Assembly (NCBI GenBank): GCA_049293015.1
Contig: JBATSB010000063.1
Location: 39,803-103,802, forward strand
DNA from: UBA2330 sp049293015
GTDB taxonomy: Bacteria > Bacteroidota > Ignavibacteria > Tepidaquicellales > Tepidaquicellaceae
Direction: 5' to 3'
DNA length: 64,000 nucleotides
The notes below the pieces were generated by a model that saw only the letters and a list, made by a program, of their open reading frames with translations, was not told the DNA's origin and ran no database searches. Position numbers and translations under genes: made by a program. Positions 9,422-18,584 of the stretch are shown one piece after another; position 1 is the stretch's first letter, and every line of letters starts with the position of its first letter.

Positions 9422-10699
9422 ATGTTTAAAGTAATATATTTAATACCATTATTTCTGATTCTGTCATCTGCACTTTTTGCTCAGCCCGAAGGTGACAGAA
9501 TTATAGCAGTAGTCGGAAACGAAATAATCACAGAATCTGATTTTCAGTATCAGCTTCAGCTTTATGCGCGTCAAAATCAACTGGCAGACATTTCTCCTTA
9601 CATGGTTCAGCAAATTTTCCAATCCATTCTTACAAATAAAATAATTCTTGCCAAAGCCGAGCAGGACAGTATTTATATTACAGAAGAGGAATTAAACAGG
9701 GAACTCGAGAACCGGATGAAGAATCTGATATCACAGGTAGGCTCAGCCGAAAAACTCGAGGAAATGTATAGTATGTCTATGACCAAGATCAAGATCCTTT
9801 TAAAAGAAGATCTTGAAAAAAGCATGAAGACCGATAAGCTGAAAAGACAAAAATTTTCAGGTGGTATGAGGGTCTCAGATGCTGAAGTTAAAGAATTTTA
9901 TACTTCTTATGGTGATAGTCTGCCGGATGTGAGTGAAGAGCTTGAGATCGCTGCTATTGTAATGGAAAGAAAAGTAAGTGAATCAGAGAAGAAGGAAGCT
10001 GAAAGAATTGCTTTGCAGATTTTAGACAGTATTAAAAACGGAACAGATTTTTCAGAACTTGCCAGAAGAAATTCTGGTGACTCATTATCAGCTATTGAAG
10101 GCGGTGATCTCGGTATAGCTTCCAAAGGTACTTTTGTTAAGGAATTTGAAGATGCCGTTTTTAGTCTCGCCCCGGGTGGTGTCTCAGGAATTGTCGAAAC
10201 ACAATTCGGACTGCATATTATAAAACTCAATGAAAAGCTCGGCGATAAAGTAAAGGCACAGCATATACTTATCAGATTTCCTAAATTTGAATCTTCAGAT
10301 TTTGAAACAATTAATTTTCTGAATGAACTTAGTGATAAGATCAAAAGTGGTGAAATTACTTTTGAAGATGCTGCTAAACAATATTCTGATGATCCTCAGG
10401 CGAAGAGTAATGGCGGGTATGCTGGTAAGGTGCCGGCTGAACAGTTTGACAGTGCTACTGTAGAAATATTAAACAACCTGACCGATGGACAGATAAGTGA
10501 GCCTATCAGAATAGGAAGTGATACAGAATATGGTTATCAAATCATTAAAATGATCAGTAAAATACCTCCGCACAAACTTACTTTGAAAGATGATTATGAA
10601 AAGGTAAAACGGTATGCTGAGAACTATAAGGAAAATAAAGAGATGGAGTCATGGATAGAGGAACTGCGTGAAAGTATTTATGTAGATATTAAAATGTAA
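9422..10699 (+). CDS. SurA-like periplasmic chaperone/peptidyl-prolyl isomerase
   Basis: A 425-residue protein with a cleavable signal peptide (MFKVIYLIPLFLILSSALFAQ). The SurA N-terminal chaperone domain follows (about 22-160, starting DRIIAVVGNEIITESDF, the family hallmark). Two parvulin domains come next (about 175-272 and 278-378), with EGGDLG and SNGGYAG motifs. SurA escorts unfolded barrel proteins from SecYEG to the BAM complex. With the two TonB receptors, two small barrels and several T9SS cargos in this window, a folding role in outer membrane biogenesis fits. It is translated 6 bp after the lipoprotein foldase. I leave the symbol empty because orthology to surA itself is not proven. 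Confidence 0.88.
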   Translation: MFKVIYLIPLFLILSSALFAQPEGDRIIAVVGNEIITESDFQYQLQLYARQNQLADISPYMVQQIFQSILTNKIILAKAEQDSIYITEEELNRELENRMKNLISQVGSAEKLEEMYSMSMTKIKILLKEDLEKSMKTDKLKRQKFSGGMRVSDAEVKEFYTSYGDSLPDVSEELEIAAIVMERKVSESEKKEAERIALQILDSIKNGTDFSELARRNSGDSLSAIEGGDLGIASKGTFVKEFEDAVFSLAPGGVSGIVETQFGLHIIKLNEKLGDKVKAQHILIRFPKFESSDFETINFLNELSDKIKSGEITFEDAAKQYSDDPQAKSNGGYAGKVPAEQFDSATVEILNNLTDGQISEPIRIGSDTEYGYQIIKMISKIPPHKLTLKDDYEKVKRYAENYKENKEMESWIEELRESIYVDIKM

Positions 10700-10873
10700 T
10701 AGCCGGCTTCAGCAAAATCAGTTTAGATTTGTTTTTGAAAATATAATTATCGGAAGGACAATGAGACTGAATTTCTCTAGTCTGTTAATTCCATTATTTC
10801 CATTAATTGCATTTTCAGCTATTTAAACAAAAGGTTTTGAATTTGATAAACTTCCTAAAACCAACCCGGTAAA

Positions 10874-12991
10874 ATGAATTTTTCATTCAGCGCAGAATAT
10901 GGTTTTGTCTATGCAGTAATAATGCTGATTGCCGCCGGTGCAGTCTCATATTTTTATTATAAAAAAACTATACTCAAAGAACCTCAAAAGAAATTCCTAA
11001 CTGCTCTAAGATCTTTGTCAGTTTTTTTTATTTTGATATTACTGCTTTCACCGGTGATGTCATTTGTTTCAAATATTTCCCCTTCTCCAAAAAATATTTT
11101 TCTCATCGATAATTCTGAAAGTCTTTTAATCGAAAACAGAAATGAACTTTTAAAAAAAATTGTCACTGATGATCTGACCGGTACAGGAGCAGCGAATGCA
11201 GAAGATCTTTATTTTCTTTTTTCAGGAGATCTGATAAAGGAAATTTCCGCAGATGAACTGGGTGGAATTACTTATGAAGGTATAAATAATTTTGAAACAG
11301 ATCTGTCATCACCTGTAAGTGCACTTCAGGAAAAACTTTCCGCAGCAAATATTTCTACAGTAAATATTATTTCAGACGGAATGATCAATGAAGGCGGGAA
11401 TCCGCTGAAGTTTGCAAGGTCAATGAATGTTCCCTTTAATTATTATCTGACCGGCGATACTATTCAGAAAAGTGACGTTGCAATAAAAAATCTTTATTAC
11501 AATAAAACTGCTTTTGCGGAAAGTACTGTGCCTGTAAAAGTTCAGATCGCTTCTTATAATTTTAATACAAATGTGAATGTAAGTCTTTATGAAGAGGATA
11601 AGCTCATTGACACAAAGACAGTTGCAGTAAATGAAAGAGACAACTTATATGATGTATCCTTCAATGTGTTTTCTGCAGAAGATAATATTGTAAAGTACAG
11701 AATAGAAACCGAGCCGTTAGAAAATGAGATCATTTTAAAAAATAATTTCAGAGAATTTTTTATAAAATTTACTGACAATAAATTCAAAGTATTAGTTATA
11801 TCAGGCGGTCCATCAGCCGATAATGCATTTATTACTGAAGAGCTTAAGAAGGTCAGAAATTTTGAAACCACTGTGTTTACTCAAAAATCCGGCGGTGAAT
11901 TTTATGAAGGCGGATTTCCGGATATAAATATTTTTGATACATTTATTTTGATCGGATATCCAACGGCTGTTTCAGATCAGAGTATTCTGAACAGGATCAG
12001 TGCGGAGATTGAGAAAAAAAATTCATCACTTATATTTTTTGCAGGAAGGAATACGGATTATAGTAAGCTTATGTCAATTGAAGACAAACTGAGCTTTAAG
12101 ATTTCGTCAGCATCTGATAATGAAGAGCTGACAGGTCTTTCTTCTGTAGTTTCAAATGACAATGAAATATTCAGTCGGCTCGATCAATTGAGATCAGTCA
12201 GCAGCATGCCTGATATATTTAAGACTTCTTCAGTCTTTTCAGCTAATCCATCTGCAGATGTTTTTCTTTTGACTACAAAAAATTCCATACCGGCTCTGAT
12301 AATTGAAAACACGAAAAGTAAAAAGTCTGCTGCATTTCTTGCATACGGATTTTATAAATGGAGACTGAACAAAAATAATACAGGTAATAATGATCTGTTT
12401 AGAAATATTCTGTCAAATATTATTATTGCTATTACAGACAAGGAAGCTCAGAAACACTTTTCCATCGAAACGACAAAGTCCGTTTATTCAAAATTTGAAG
12501 ATGTGAAATTCAATGCATCCATTTTGAATCATGAAGTAAATGGAAATGAAAAGATTCTTGTGAAAATTTCAGGAAACGGAATTGAAAAAGAAACTGAGCT
12601 TATTAGATTAAACGACAATCACTATTCAGGAAAAGTGAACATTCCTGAAGACGGAAATTATGAATATAGAGCAGGGCTTTACGATGACAATGTTTTAGTG
12701 GAAAATATACAGGGAAGATTTTCGGTAGGGGAGAATAATTTTGAATTCACAGATACAAGAGCTGATAATTCTGTATTGAAAATACTTTCGTTAGAAACAG
12801 GTGGACAAAATCTTACAGGAAAATCTAAAAGTGAGATCGATGACATTCTTAAAGAAATGAATAGTAAGTCGGAGTATGAATTTAAAACCGCGCGTAATCT
12901 GGAGCTGAATGTGAATCCATATTATCTTGCACTGCTGATATTTTTATTATGTCTTGAATGGTTTTTGCGAAAGAGAAATAATCTGCCGTAA
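10874..12991 (+). CDS. Large inner-membrane protein with VWA-like region
   Basis: A 705-residue protein. Two N-terminal transmembrane helices (about 11-28 and 46-67) are followed by a periplasmic or cytoplasmic region that opens with a MIDAS-like DNSES (residues 79-83) and continues as a Rossmann-like alpha/beta domain. A later segment (about 300-420) resembles the class-I amidotransferase-like fold of similar FCB membrane proteins (FKVLVISGGPSADNAFI). A beta-rich Ig-like part comes next, then a last helix (about 683-699, YYLALLIFLLCLEWFLRKR). This layout recurs in Bacteroidota VWA-containing membrane proteins near BatA-type genes, whose role is poorly known. It starts 174 bp after the SurA gene and may belong to the same unit. 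Confidence 0.65.
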   Translation: MNFSFSAEYGFVYAVIMLIAAGAVSYFYYKKTILKEPQKKFLTALRSLSVFFILILLLSPVMSFVSNISPSPKNIFLIDNSESLLIENRNELLKKIVTDDLTGTGAANAEDLYFLFSGDLIKEISADELGGITYEGINNFETDLSSPVSALQEKLSAANISTVNIISDGMINEGGNPLKFARSMNVPFNYYLTGDTIQKSDVAIKNLYYNKTAFAESTVPVKVQIASYNFNTNVNVSLYEEDKLIDTKTVAVNERDNLYDVSFNVFSAEDNIVKYRIETEPLENEIILKNNFREFFIKFTDNKFKVLVISGGPSADNAFITEELKKVRNFETTVFTQKSGGEFYEGGFPDINIFDTFILIGYPTAVSDQSILNRISAEIEKKNSSLIFFAGRNTDYSKLMSIEDKLSFKISSASDNEELTGLSSVVSNDNEIFSRLDQLRSVSSMPDIFKTSSVFSANPSADVFLLTTKNSIPALIIENTKSKKSAAFLAYGFYKWRLNKNNTGNNDLFRNILSNIIIAITDKEAQKHFSIETTKSVYSKFEDVKFNASILNHEVNGNEKILVKISGNGIEKETELIRLNDNHYSGKVNIPEDGNYEYRAGLYDDNVLVENIQGRFSVGENNFEFTDTRADNSVLKILSLETGGQNLTGKSKSEIDDILKEMNSKSEYEFKTARNLELNVNPYYLALLIFLLCLEWFLRKRNNLP

Positions 12992-13068
12992 TAGCCGTAG
13001 GTAAATTATGTTAAAAGATAGTAACATTATATATAAGATGCGAAAAATATTAAAACGAAGGTTTAGCT

Positions 13069-13092
13069 CCTCCCCTTTGTCCAAAGGGGAGG
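13069..13092. repeat. REP-like palindrome, CCTCCCCTTTG family
   Basis: A perfect 11-bp inverted repeat CCTCCCCTTTG/CAAAGGGGAGG with a 2-bp loop, followed by CTGGGAGGGGTTTG. It lies in the 415 bp gap after the VWA-like gene. It is far more GC-rich than its surroundings, which is typical of mobile palindromic intergenic repeats. The gap carries no supported gene. Confidence 0.8.
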
Positions 13093-13183
13093 CTGGGAGG
13101 GGTTTGTAAAACCGGGTTTAATTTGACCAAAGTACTAAAGGTGTTGAGTTCTATAAAATATATTATTGCTATTTCTGTCGGCA

Positions 13184-13217
13184 ACAACCCCCTTCGCTCC
13201 CCCTTTTTTAAGGGGGA
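13184..13217. repeat. G/C-run repeat, inverted copy of the 7.2 kb segment
   Basis: The segment ACCCCCTTCGCTCCCCCTTT appears here and in reverse complement near 7204-7228. In this copy it continues into a palindrome of five C, a T/A spacer and five G (13199-13216). Two copies in opposite orientation suggest a dispersed repeat family. Confidence 0.75.
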
Positions 13218-13406
13218 ATTACTTATTAATTATCCTAAAACGTACTGTTTGAAATTTGATTTAGTTTCTAAAAAACTGAGTAAAAATTTTATTATCTTTC
13301 TGAGAATAAATTAAATTGTTAAAAACTAAAGTACTGCAAGGTAGGATTTAAATTAAGGGTTAGTTTAATTAATTTGTTAAATAAATTTAAAAAGTATTAA
13401 TTCCGT

Positions 13407-14699
13407 TTGAAAAAATATTTAATAATAATAACTGTATTTTTGTGCTGTGCTGGTGAAGCCGGTGCTGCTGATGATTATTGGCTAATGCAGCCGAAACAGA
13501 CTTCACAAAATCTGTCCTCTTGTGTTTTTACAGACACATTAAACGGCTGGATCGCAGGTGATTCAGGACTTATTATTAATACAAGAAATAATGGCTTGAG
13601 CTGGGAACAACAATTTACTGGTATTACAAATAACATAATCGAATTATTTTTTCTGAATGGGAATGTCGGATATGCACTCTCCTGGGTACTCGATGCAACT
13701 CCACCTAATTATTACGGGACGAAAATTCTCACAACAATAAACGGCGGTCAGAACTGGAACGTATCTATGTTCCCGGATTCAAATGTATTTCTCAATACTG
13801 TTTTTTTTCGTGATAGTCTGAACGGCTATCTTGCCGGATCGGGCGGTAAATTATATTATACTTCTGACGGTGGTGCTGACTGGCTTTTAGCACCAATAGA
13901 TTCCGGAATAGACTTTGGATTCCCTGTTAACAAAATAAGTTTTTATGATGAAAATTACGGACTGGCAGTAGGAGGAGCAATTGATATCGCAGGAGTAGTA
14001 TGGAAATCCACTAACGGCGGCAGGTCGTGGAGGACGATTGTAGTCGGTCCCGAACCAATAAATGATTTTCTGTTTCTTGATAAAAATAATGCAGTCGGAG
14101 TAGGCGGTGATTTTGAATACGGCTCGAGTCAGATCAATTCATCTGATATGGGATCAAACTGGCTGTATGAGGAATTCCAGGTATTCGGAATTGCGAATAC
14201 AATTGCTTACAGAACTCCCGAAGAAGGCTGGATATCTCTCGGCATCGTTGACAGTTTTCTTGTGACTACTAACGGCGGTCAGAACTGGAATCTGACCGGT
14301 ACTCCTCAGCAAAGTAACATTTATGACATTACATTCAGCAGCAACAGGAACGGCTGGGCAGTCGGAAATAACGGCGTGATTCTGAAATACAATTCATCTC
14401 TCGTCAGTGTAAATAATTTAAATTCCGTAAATCCGGAAAGTTTTATTTTGCAACAGAATTATCCAAACCCCTTTAATCCGAAGACAGTTATCAATTACGA
14501 ATTACGGGTTACGAGTAATGCGAAGCTAAGAGTATTTGATGTTCTGGGGAATGAAGTCGCTGAGTTGGTAAATGAGAAGCAGAATGCGGGAAGTTATTCT
14601 GTGGAGTTTGATGGCAGTGGATTTGCGAGTGGGATTTATTTTTATAAGCTGACTGCGGGAGAATTTAGTGAAACAAAACGTATGATACTTTTGAAATAA
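13407..14699 (+). CDS. T9SS-exported Ycf48-like beta-propeller protein
   Basis: A 430-residue secreted protein. The best start is TTG at 13407, since it directly begins a signal peptide (MKKYLIIITVFLCCAGEAGA) and no ATG fits. The middle (about 25-325) is a Ycf48/BNR-like propeller with repeated NGWxxGxxGxI and TTNGGQNWN motifs. The C-terminal 80 residues are a T9SS type A sorting domain that starts at NYPNPFNPKT and ends GIYFYKLTAGEFSETKRMILLK-like. Ycf48-type propellers are assembly factors in phototrophs; in FCB bacteria the fold is used widely on the cell surface, so no specific role is claimed. The sorting-domain linker is encoded by imperfect AATTACG heptamers. Confidence 0.85.
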   Translation: MKKYLIIITVFLCCAGEAGAADDYWLMQPKQTSQNLSSCVFTDTLNGWIAGDSGLIINTRNNGLSWEQQFTGITNNIIELFFLNGNVGYALSWVLDATPPNYYGTKILTTINGGQNWNVSMFPDSNVFLNTVFFRDSLNGYLAGSGGKLYYTSDGGADWLLAPIDSGIDFGFPVNKISFYDENYGLAVGGAIDIAGVVWKSTNGGRSWRTIVVGPEPINDFLFLDKNNAVGVGGDFEYGSSQINSSDMGSNWLYEEFQVFGIANTIAYRTPEEGWISLGIVDSFLVTTNGGQNWNLTGTPQQSNIYDITFSSNRNGWAVGNNGVILKYNSSLVSVNNLNSVNPESFILQQNYPNPFNPKTVINYELRVTSNAKLRVFDVLGNEVAELVNEKQNAGSYSVEFDGSGFASGIYFYKLTAGEFSETKRMILLK

Positions 14700-14743
14700 T
14701 TTCAAATTGCAAATTACAAATAAGTAATTTTTTAATTTTGAAA

Positions 14744-14778
14744 CCCGCAGAGAATAATGATTTCTCTGCGGGATTTTT
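14744..14778 (+). terminator. Rho-independent terminator of the Ycf48-like gene
   Basis: The 11-bp inverted repeat CCCGCAGAGAA/TTCTCTGCGGG is followed by ATTTTTAT. It is a classic strong terminator 45 bp after the stop codon. The MITE-like element begins right at the end of its T-run. Confidence 0.9.
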
Positions 14779-15084
14779 ATTAAGATATGATTTTGCGAAC
14801 CCGAATTCATTCGGGTGAAGCAATCCGAATTTTATACAGTTTTATAATTTAAAAGAATATTGATTCCAAAATTAAAAGATTATTCACCGCTGATAATTTT
14901 TGTCATAGATTCGGAGATTGCTTCGCTTCGCTCTCAAAGTCATATAGGCGGGTGAAGCAATCCGAATTTTATACATATCTATAATTTAAAAGAATACTGA
15001 TTCCAAAATTGAATGATTATTCACCGCTGATAATTTTTGTCGTAGATTCAGAGATAGCTTCGCTCGCAAAATCATATCTTTATT
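14778..15084. mobile_element. MITE-like element with 17-bp terminal inverted repeats
   Basis: Perfect 17-bp terminal inverted repeats lie at 14782-14798 (AAGATATGATTTTGCGA) and 15064-15080. They are flanked by direct TATT copies (14778-14781 and 15081-15084) that could be a 4-bp target duplication. The inside holds two direct copies of about 130 bp (14812-14946 and 14949-15078). Each is an imperfect palindrome: GAAGCAATCCGAAT near its left end pairs with ATTC[G/A]GAGAT[T/A]GCTTCGC near its right end. There is no coding capacity. The element fills the space between two convergent terminators, a neutral landing site. Confidence 0.7.
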
Positions 15085-15098
15085 GTACAATGATCAAT

Positions 15099-15134
15099 AA
15101 AAAAAAACGCCGGTGAAAAAATTCTCCGGCGTTT
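15099..15134 (-). terminator. Rho-independent terminator of the helical-repeat protein gene
   Basis: The inverted repeat AAACGCCGG/CCGGCGTTT with a 12-nt loop lies 22 bp after the stop of the minus-strand gene. On that strand it is followed by a run of T. Confidence 0.85.
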
Positions 15135-15155
15135 GAAATTTGTGATAGTTATAAA

Positions 15156-15956
15156 TTACTTACTATCTTCGGAACTTGCTTTATACTCTTTCATTACATA
15201 ACCTGTTAAAAATCCTGAATCCGGATTTATCTTTAATCCTTCATCAATCATCTCTTTCGCTTTAGCTTTATCACCTTCGTCGTCTCTTTTTAAAAGACAC
15301 AAAGCAATATATCCATACACCATGTCCTGTCCCCAGTCCGGGTACAGTTCACTTTTTGGCTTATATGTTTTGAAAAGTGCTTCAGATTTTTCAAGAGTCG
15401 GAAGTGCAATTTTAACGCCGCCACCAAAAGCTTCAGGCATGTAGAATTGTGAGATGCCTGTGACGAGTACATATCTTGGATTATTTGCATCAAGCTTTTT
15501 TGCCTCTGTGTCAGCGTATTGCGTTGCTGAAATAATTTCCTCCATCTTCTCCTGCTCGTACTGCCATCTGTTAAAATTCAGCGACTCAAGTAATACAAAT
15601 GAATCACAGAATTCAGGATTTGCATCAATTGATTTGGTAATTGTCTCAATTCCCGACTCAGTATATTTCTTTGTTTTATCTTTGTCCTCAGTTCTCATAC
15701 CGACCAAAGCAAGTCCATAGTCTGCTAAAGCCATATAATAATTTACAAGCCACGGCTTTTCCTTAAGCTGAAGTATTCTTTCGAACTGACCTCTTGCCTT
15801 GATCAGCTTAGCTTCGTCACTGGTATTCATTGCTTCTGTAAGTGCTTTCTTACTTTTAAGAATTGCTTTGTCAAAATCCTCGTCAGCCTTTACCGACATT
15901 GATCCTATTGAAAGCAAAATTAATAGAGTGAAAATGGAAATTGTTTTTAGGTTCAT
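15156..15956 (-). CDS. Periplasmic TPR-like protein (TatT-like)
   Basis: A 266-residue protein with a signal peptide (MNLKTISIFTLLILLSIGSMSVKA) and an all-helical body built of TPR-like pairs. Examples are ALTEAMNTSDEAKLIKARGQ and AKEMIDEGLKINPDSGF. The central part (NNPRYVLVTGISQFYMPEAFGGG) resembles TRAP-associated TatT-like proteins, which bind partners or ligands in the periplasm. The start is supported by an AAAGGAG Shine-Dalgarno-like stretch about 11 nt upstream of the ATG, unusual among the genes here. It is a single-gene unit with its own terminator, next to a TonB receptor gene on the same strand. The function is unknown. Confidence 0.65.
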   Translation of the reverse strand: MNLKTISIFTLLILLSIGSMSVKADEDFDKAILKSKKALTEAMNTSDEAKLIKARGQFERILQLKEKPWLVNYYMALADYGLALVGMRTEDKDKTKKYTESGIETITKSIDANPEFCDSFVLLESLNFNRWQYEQEKMEEIISATQYADTEAKKLDANNPRYVLVTGISQFYMPEAFGGGVKIALPTLEKSEALFKTYKPKSELYPDWGQDMVYGYIALCLLKRDDEGDKAKAKEMIDEGLKINPDSGFLTGYVMKEYKASSEDSK

Positions 15957-16015
15957 TTTTTTAATTTCTCCTTTTGAAATTAGTTTTTGGTTTATGATTT
16001 AGTTTGTAAAAAAAA

Positions 16016-18268
16016 TTATAATTGTAATCCAAGTCCAAGATACAGACTCCTTTTATTGTTTGTATAAATTGGTACCTGTGTCGAATAATCATTATTGTAA
16101 GTATAATCATAAAGATTATTCTGATTAAAAATATTATTCACTGCTAAAACTCCGACAGCGAATTTTCCAAACATTGAAAAAATATACTGCGCATTCATAT
16201 CAAGACGGTTGTAAGTCGGGAATCTTCCGCTGTTCACTCCGCCATAGATCGGTACATATACGTCCATATTATTATTATAAAAACTTCCAGTCACTGGAGT
16301 ATATGGTCTTCCTGTTGACAGCTTATAAGACATTCCAAACACTATTTTATCTGTTAGATTATAACTGCCTACTACGCTGAGATTATTTGTTATGTCATAG
16401 TTTGAAGGTGCAATATAAGTAGCGTCATACTGCTCTCTCTTTGAATCAGAATATGCATAAGAGATCCAGCCTGTGAATTTGTTTGAGATCTTTGTTTTTA
16501 AAAATACATCTATACCTTTTGCAAATCCCTTTCCTTCCGAGCCATAATAAAAATCTGTGATGTTCCTTAATACCAGATTGGCATAACGCTTATAATATCC
16601 TTCCACTCTGAATACAAGTTTGCCTTCTTTATTGAATTCATATCCGAGAATGTAATGGACAGCTTCTTCAGGTTCGAGATTATTATCATCAGAGCTGTAA
16701 TATTCTGTCAGACCCGGATACTGATGATACACACCTACAGCACCTCTGACAGTTTGATTTTTTGCAAGCAGAAATCCAAATGAAAATCTCGGATCAAAAC
16801 TTACTTTTTCCGAAAGTGTCTGATAATCTGACCTGATGCCTGGAATTATAAACAGATCACTTGTTAGTCTGATCTGACCTTCAACATAAGCGCCGATCCT
16901 GCCTGCACTTGCGTTTGTATCAAGATCTATAGAAGGTGCATTCAGTGCGAGATTATATTGAAACTGCGGGACAATTCCATTTATGCTGTAACCGTTATAT
17001 TCATACTCAACGCCGGTATTTATATCCGTTTTATTGCTTGCCTGTATTGTAAGTTCTGCCCGACCTTTGGAATAAGTATGTTGTTCAGTCGTGTTTAAAA
17101 CTCCGTAGGCAGAATTATTTTCATTAAAGCTGAAAGAACCGCCGATGCCAAGCAGTGTAGTTACAGAAGGTGCAGATGTATATTTTAGATTTGCAAAATA
17201 ATTATTTGAACTACCTTCAAAGTAGCCGTCATAAGTCGGACCTGCATTTTTTATTCCGACTTTATCGTCACTGTAATTTCCGTAAGCTTTCAGATTTCCT
17301 GTTTTACCAATGTTGTATGAGATCGTACCGCCGAGTTGATTTGACTGCGGGATAGGATTATACTCGGAGTGTTTTCCGTTGATAGCAAAATAAGGTTCGA
17401 GAAATAATTTCCCTGCTGTAAATGTCGCGCCTAGTTTTCTGTCATCTGAAAGATAGACTCCTGACAGAGATGCATTTGCCAGACCAAGCCATGCAAACAT
17501 TCCCGAGCCCTGAGGCATGTCATAAGATTTCAGATCAAGTACGGCTGACAGTACGTTTCCATACTTTGCGGAAAATCCTCCGCTTGTAAAATTAATGCCC
17601 TTCAGTCCCCATGGATTAATAGTGGAATAAGATGAAGTATTAAAGTCATCATCAAAGATGAATGGGTTATAAAGCGATGCCATGTCAATGATGGTAAGTA
17701 CTTCATTTGGATTTCCGCCACGTACTGTGATACGACTGCCTTCGTTTACCTGATTAGATCCGGGGAAAGTAGTGATGGCTCTGTAAATGTCAGCGTCTGC
17801 ACCCGGGATCCTGACAATTTCAAGTGGTGTCAGTGTGACGGCATTGTTGTTGCCTGATGTAAATGAACTTGCAGTGACAAGTATTTCATCAGTCCTGATC
17901 TCCTCTTTTGAAAGTCTTACATTCAGTAATACAGGCTGTCCGCGGAATATATCTAACGGTAATGTCTTGGTAGTATAGTCAATGTAAGATACAATCAAAT
18001 TTACCGGTCCGAATTTTTCTGTTTCGAATTCATAAAAACCTTTTTCATCAGTGGTAGCACCATCTATAGTTCCTTCGATCACAACATTAACGCCGACAAG
18101 TATAGCTTCTTTTTCACCTGTGACTTTTCCTGATATGAGTGTCGTCTCAACTGTCTTTTCAGTCTTAAGAGTGTCTTCAGTCTTAACAGAATCTTTTTCC
18201 TGTGAAAAAGAATTTCCGTAGGATAAAAAAAATGTTATTGTAATTATTAAAGTATAAATAAATTTCAT
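16016..18268 (-). CDS. TonB-dependent receptor with N-terminal carboxypeptidase-regulatory domain
   Basis: A 750-residue outer membrane receptor. A signal peptide (to about residue 22) is followed by a charged linker. A CarboxypepD_reg-like beta-sandwich comes next (about 44-128, with ISGKVTGEKEAILVGVNVVI and ATTDEKGFYEF). The plug (about 130-250) contains RITVRGGNPNEVLTIIDM, and a long barrel ends in SLYLGLGLQL. The extra N-terminal domain is typical of Bacteroidota receptors that take up glycans, peptides or metal complexes. No SusD partner lies beside it, which argues against a classical polysaccharide locus. Its start is only 6 bp after the pterin dehydratase stop, so the two genes are probably co-transcribed. 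Confidence 0.9.
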   Translation of the reverse strand: MKFIYTLIITITFFLSYGNSFSQEKDSVKTEDTLKTEKTVETTLISGKVTGEKEAILVGVNVVIEGTIDGATTDEKGFYEFETEKFGPVNLIVSYIDYTTKTLPLDIFRGQPVLLNVRLSKEEIRTDEILVTASSFTSGNNNAVTLTPLEIVRIPGADADIYRAITTFPGSNQVNEGSRITVRGGNPNEVLTIIDMASLYNPFIFDDDFNTSSYSTINPWGLKGINFTSGGFSAKYGNVLSAVLDLKSYDMPQGSGMFAWLGLANASLSGVYLSDDRKLGATFTAGKLFLEPYFAINGKHSEYNPIPQSNQLGGTISYNIGKTGNLKAYGNYSDDKVGIKNAGPTYDGYFEGSSNNYFANLKYTSAPSVTTLLGIGGSFSFNENNSAYGVLNTTEQHTYSKGRAELTIQASNKTDINTGVEYEYNGYSINGIVPQFQYNLALNAPSIDLDTNASAGRIGAYVEGQIRLTSDLFIIPGIRSDYQTLSEKVSFDPRFSFGFLLAKNQTVRGAVGVYHQYPGLTEYYSSDDNNLEPEEAVHYILGYEFNKEGKLVFRVEGYYKRYANLVLRNITDFYYGSEGKGFAKGIDVFLKTKISNKFTGWISYAYSDSKREQYDATYIAPSNYDITNNLSVVGSYNLTDKIVFGMSYKLSTGRPYTPVTGSFYNNNMDVYVPIYGGVNSGRFPTYNRLDMNAQYIFSMFGKFAVGVLAVNNIFNQNNLYDYTYNNDYSTQVPIYTNNKRSLYLGLGLQL

Positions 18269-18274
18269 TTCGAA

Positions 18275-18559
18275 TTAAAATTTTAAAGTTTCAATATCTT
18301 TAGCAATGTCGATATCCTTTTGAGTGATTCCTTTTGCAGAATGTGTTGAGAATGAAACTTCAACTTCCGAATATTTCATTGTCATATAATCCGGGTGATG
18401 ATCATGCTGCTGACAAAATGCACCGATTGCAGTGACAAGTCCCATAGTCTGCGGAAATCCGGCTGTTTTGAAATTCTTTTTTATTGAAGATCCGATAGAT
18501 TCCCATCCGGTTAGTTCTTCTAAATTTTTCTCGATCTGATCTTGTGTAAGCTTTTCCAT
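18275..18559 (-). CDS. Pterin-4a-carbinolamine dehydratase
   Basis: A 94-residue protein of the usual family length. It shows the family signature around HDHHPD (residues 52-57), including the histidines and Pro-Asp of the active site, and the preceding AFxQQH helix. The enzyme dehydrates 4a-hydroxytetrahydrobiopterin and recycles the cofactor of aromatic amino acid hydroxylases. In many bacteria it occurs without a hydroxylase and may work on other pterins. It sits between a winged-helix regulator (25 bp upstream) and a TonB receptor (6 bp downstream), an arrangement with no obvious pathway link. Confidence 0.9.
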   Translation of the reverse strand: MEKLTQDQIEKNLEELTGWESIGSSIKKNFKTAGFPQTMGLVTAIGAFCQQHDHHPDYMTMKYSEVEVSFSTHSAKGITQKDIDIAKDIETLKF

Positions 18560-18584
18560 TTTGTTAATTGTTTTAGTTAGTTTG

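Noticed and set aside
13123..13314. A 63-codon plus-strand frame in the gap before the Ycf48-like gene.
   Set aside because: It runs through the C/G-run palindromic repeat and has no family resemblance; the repeat explains it.
16016..18268. A polysaccharide utilisation (SusCD) locus around the carboxypeptidase-regulatory TonB receptor.
   Set aside because: There is no SusD-like lipoprotein or glycan enzyme next to it.
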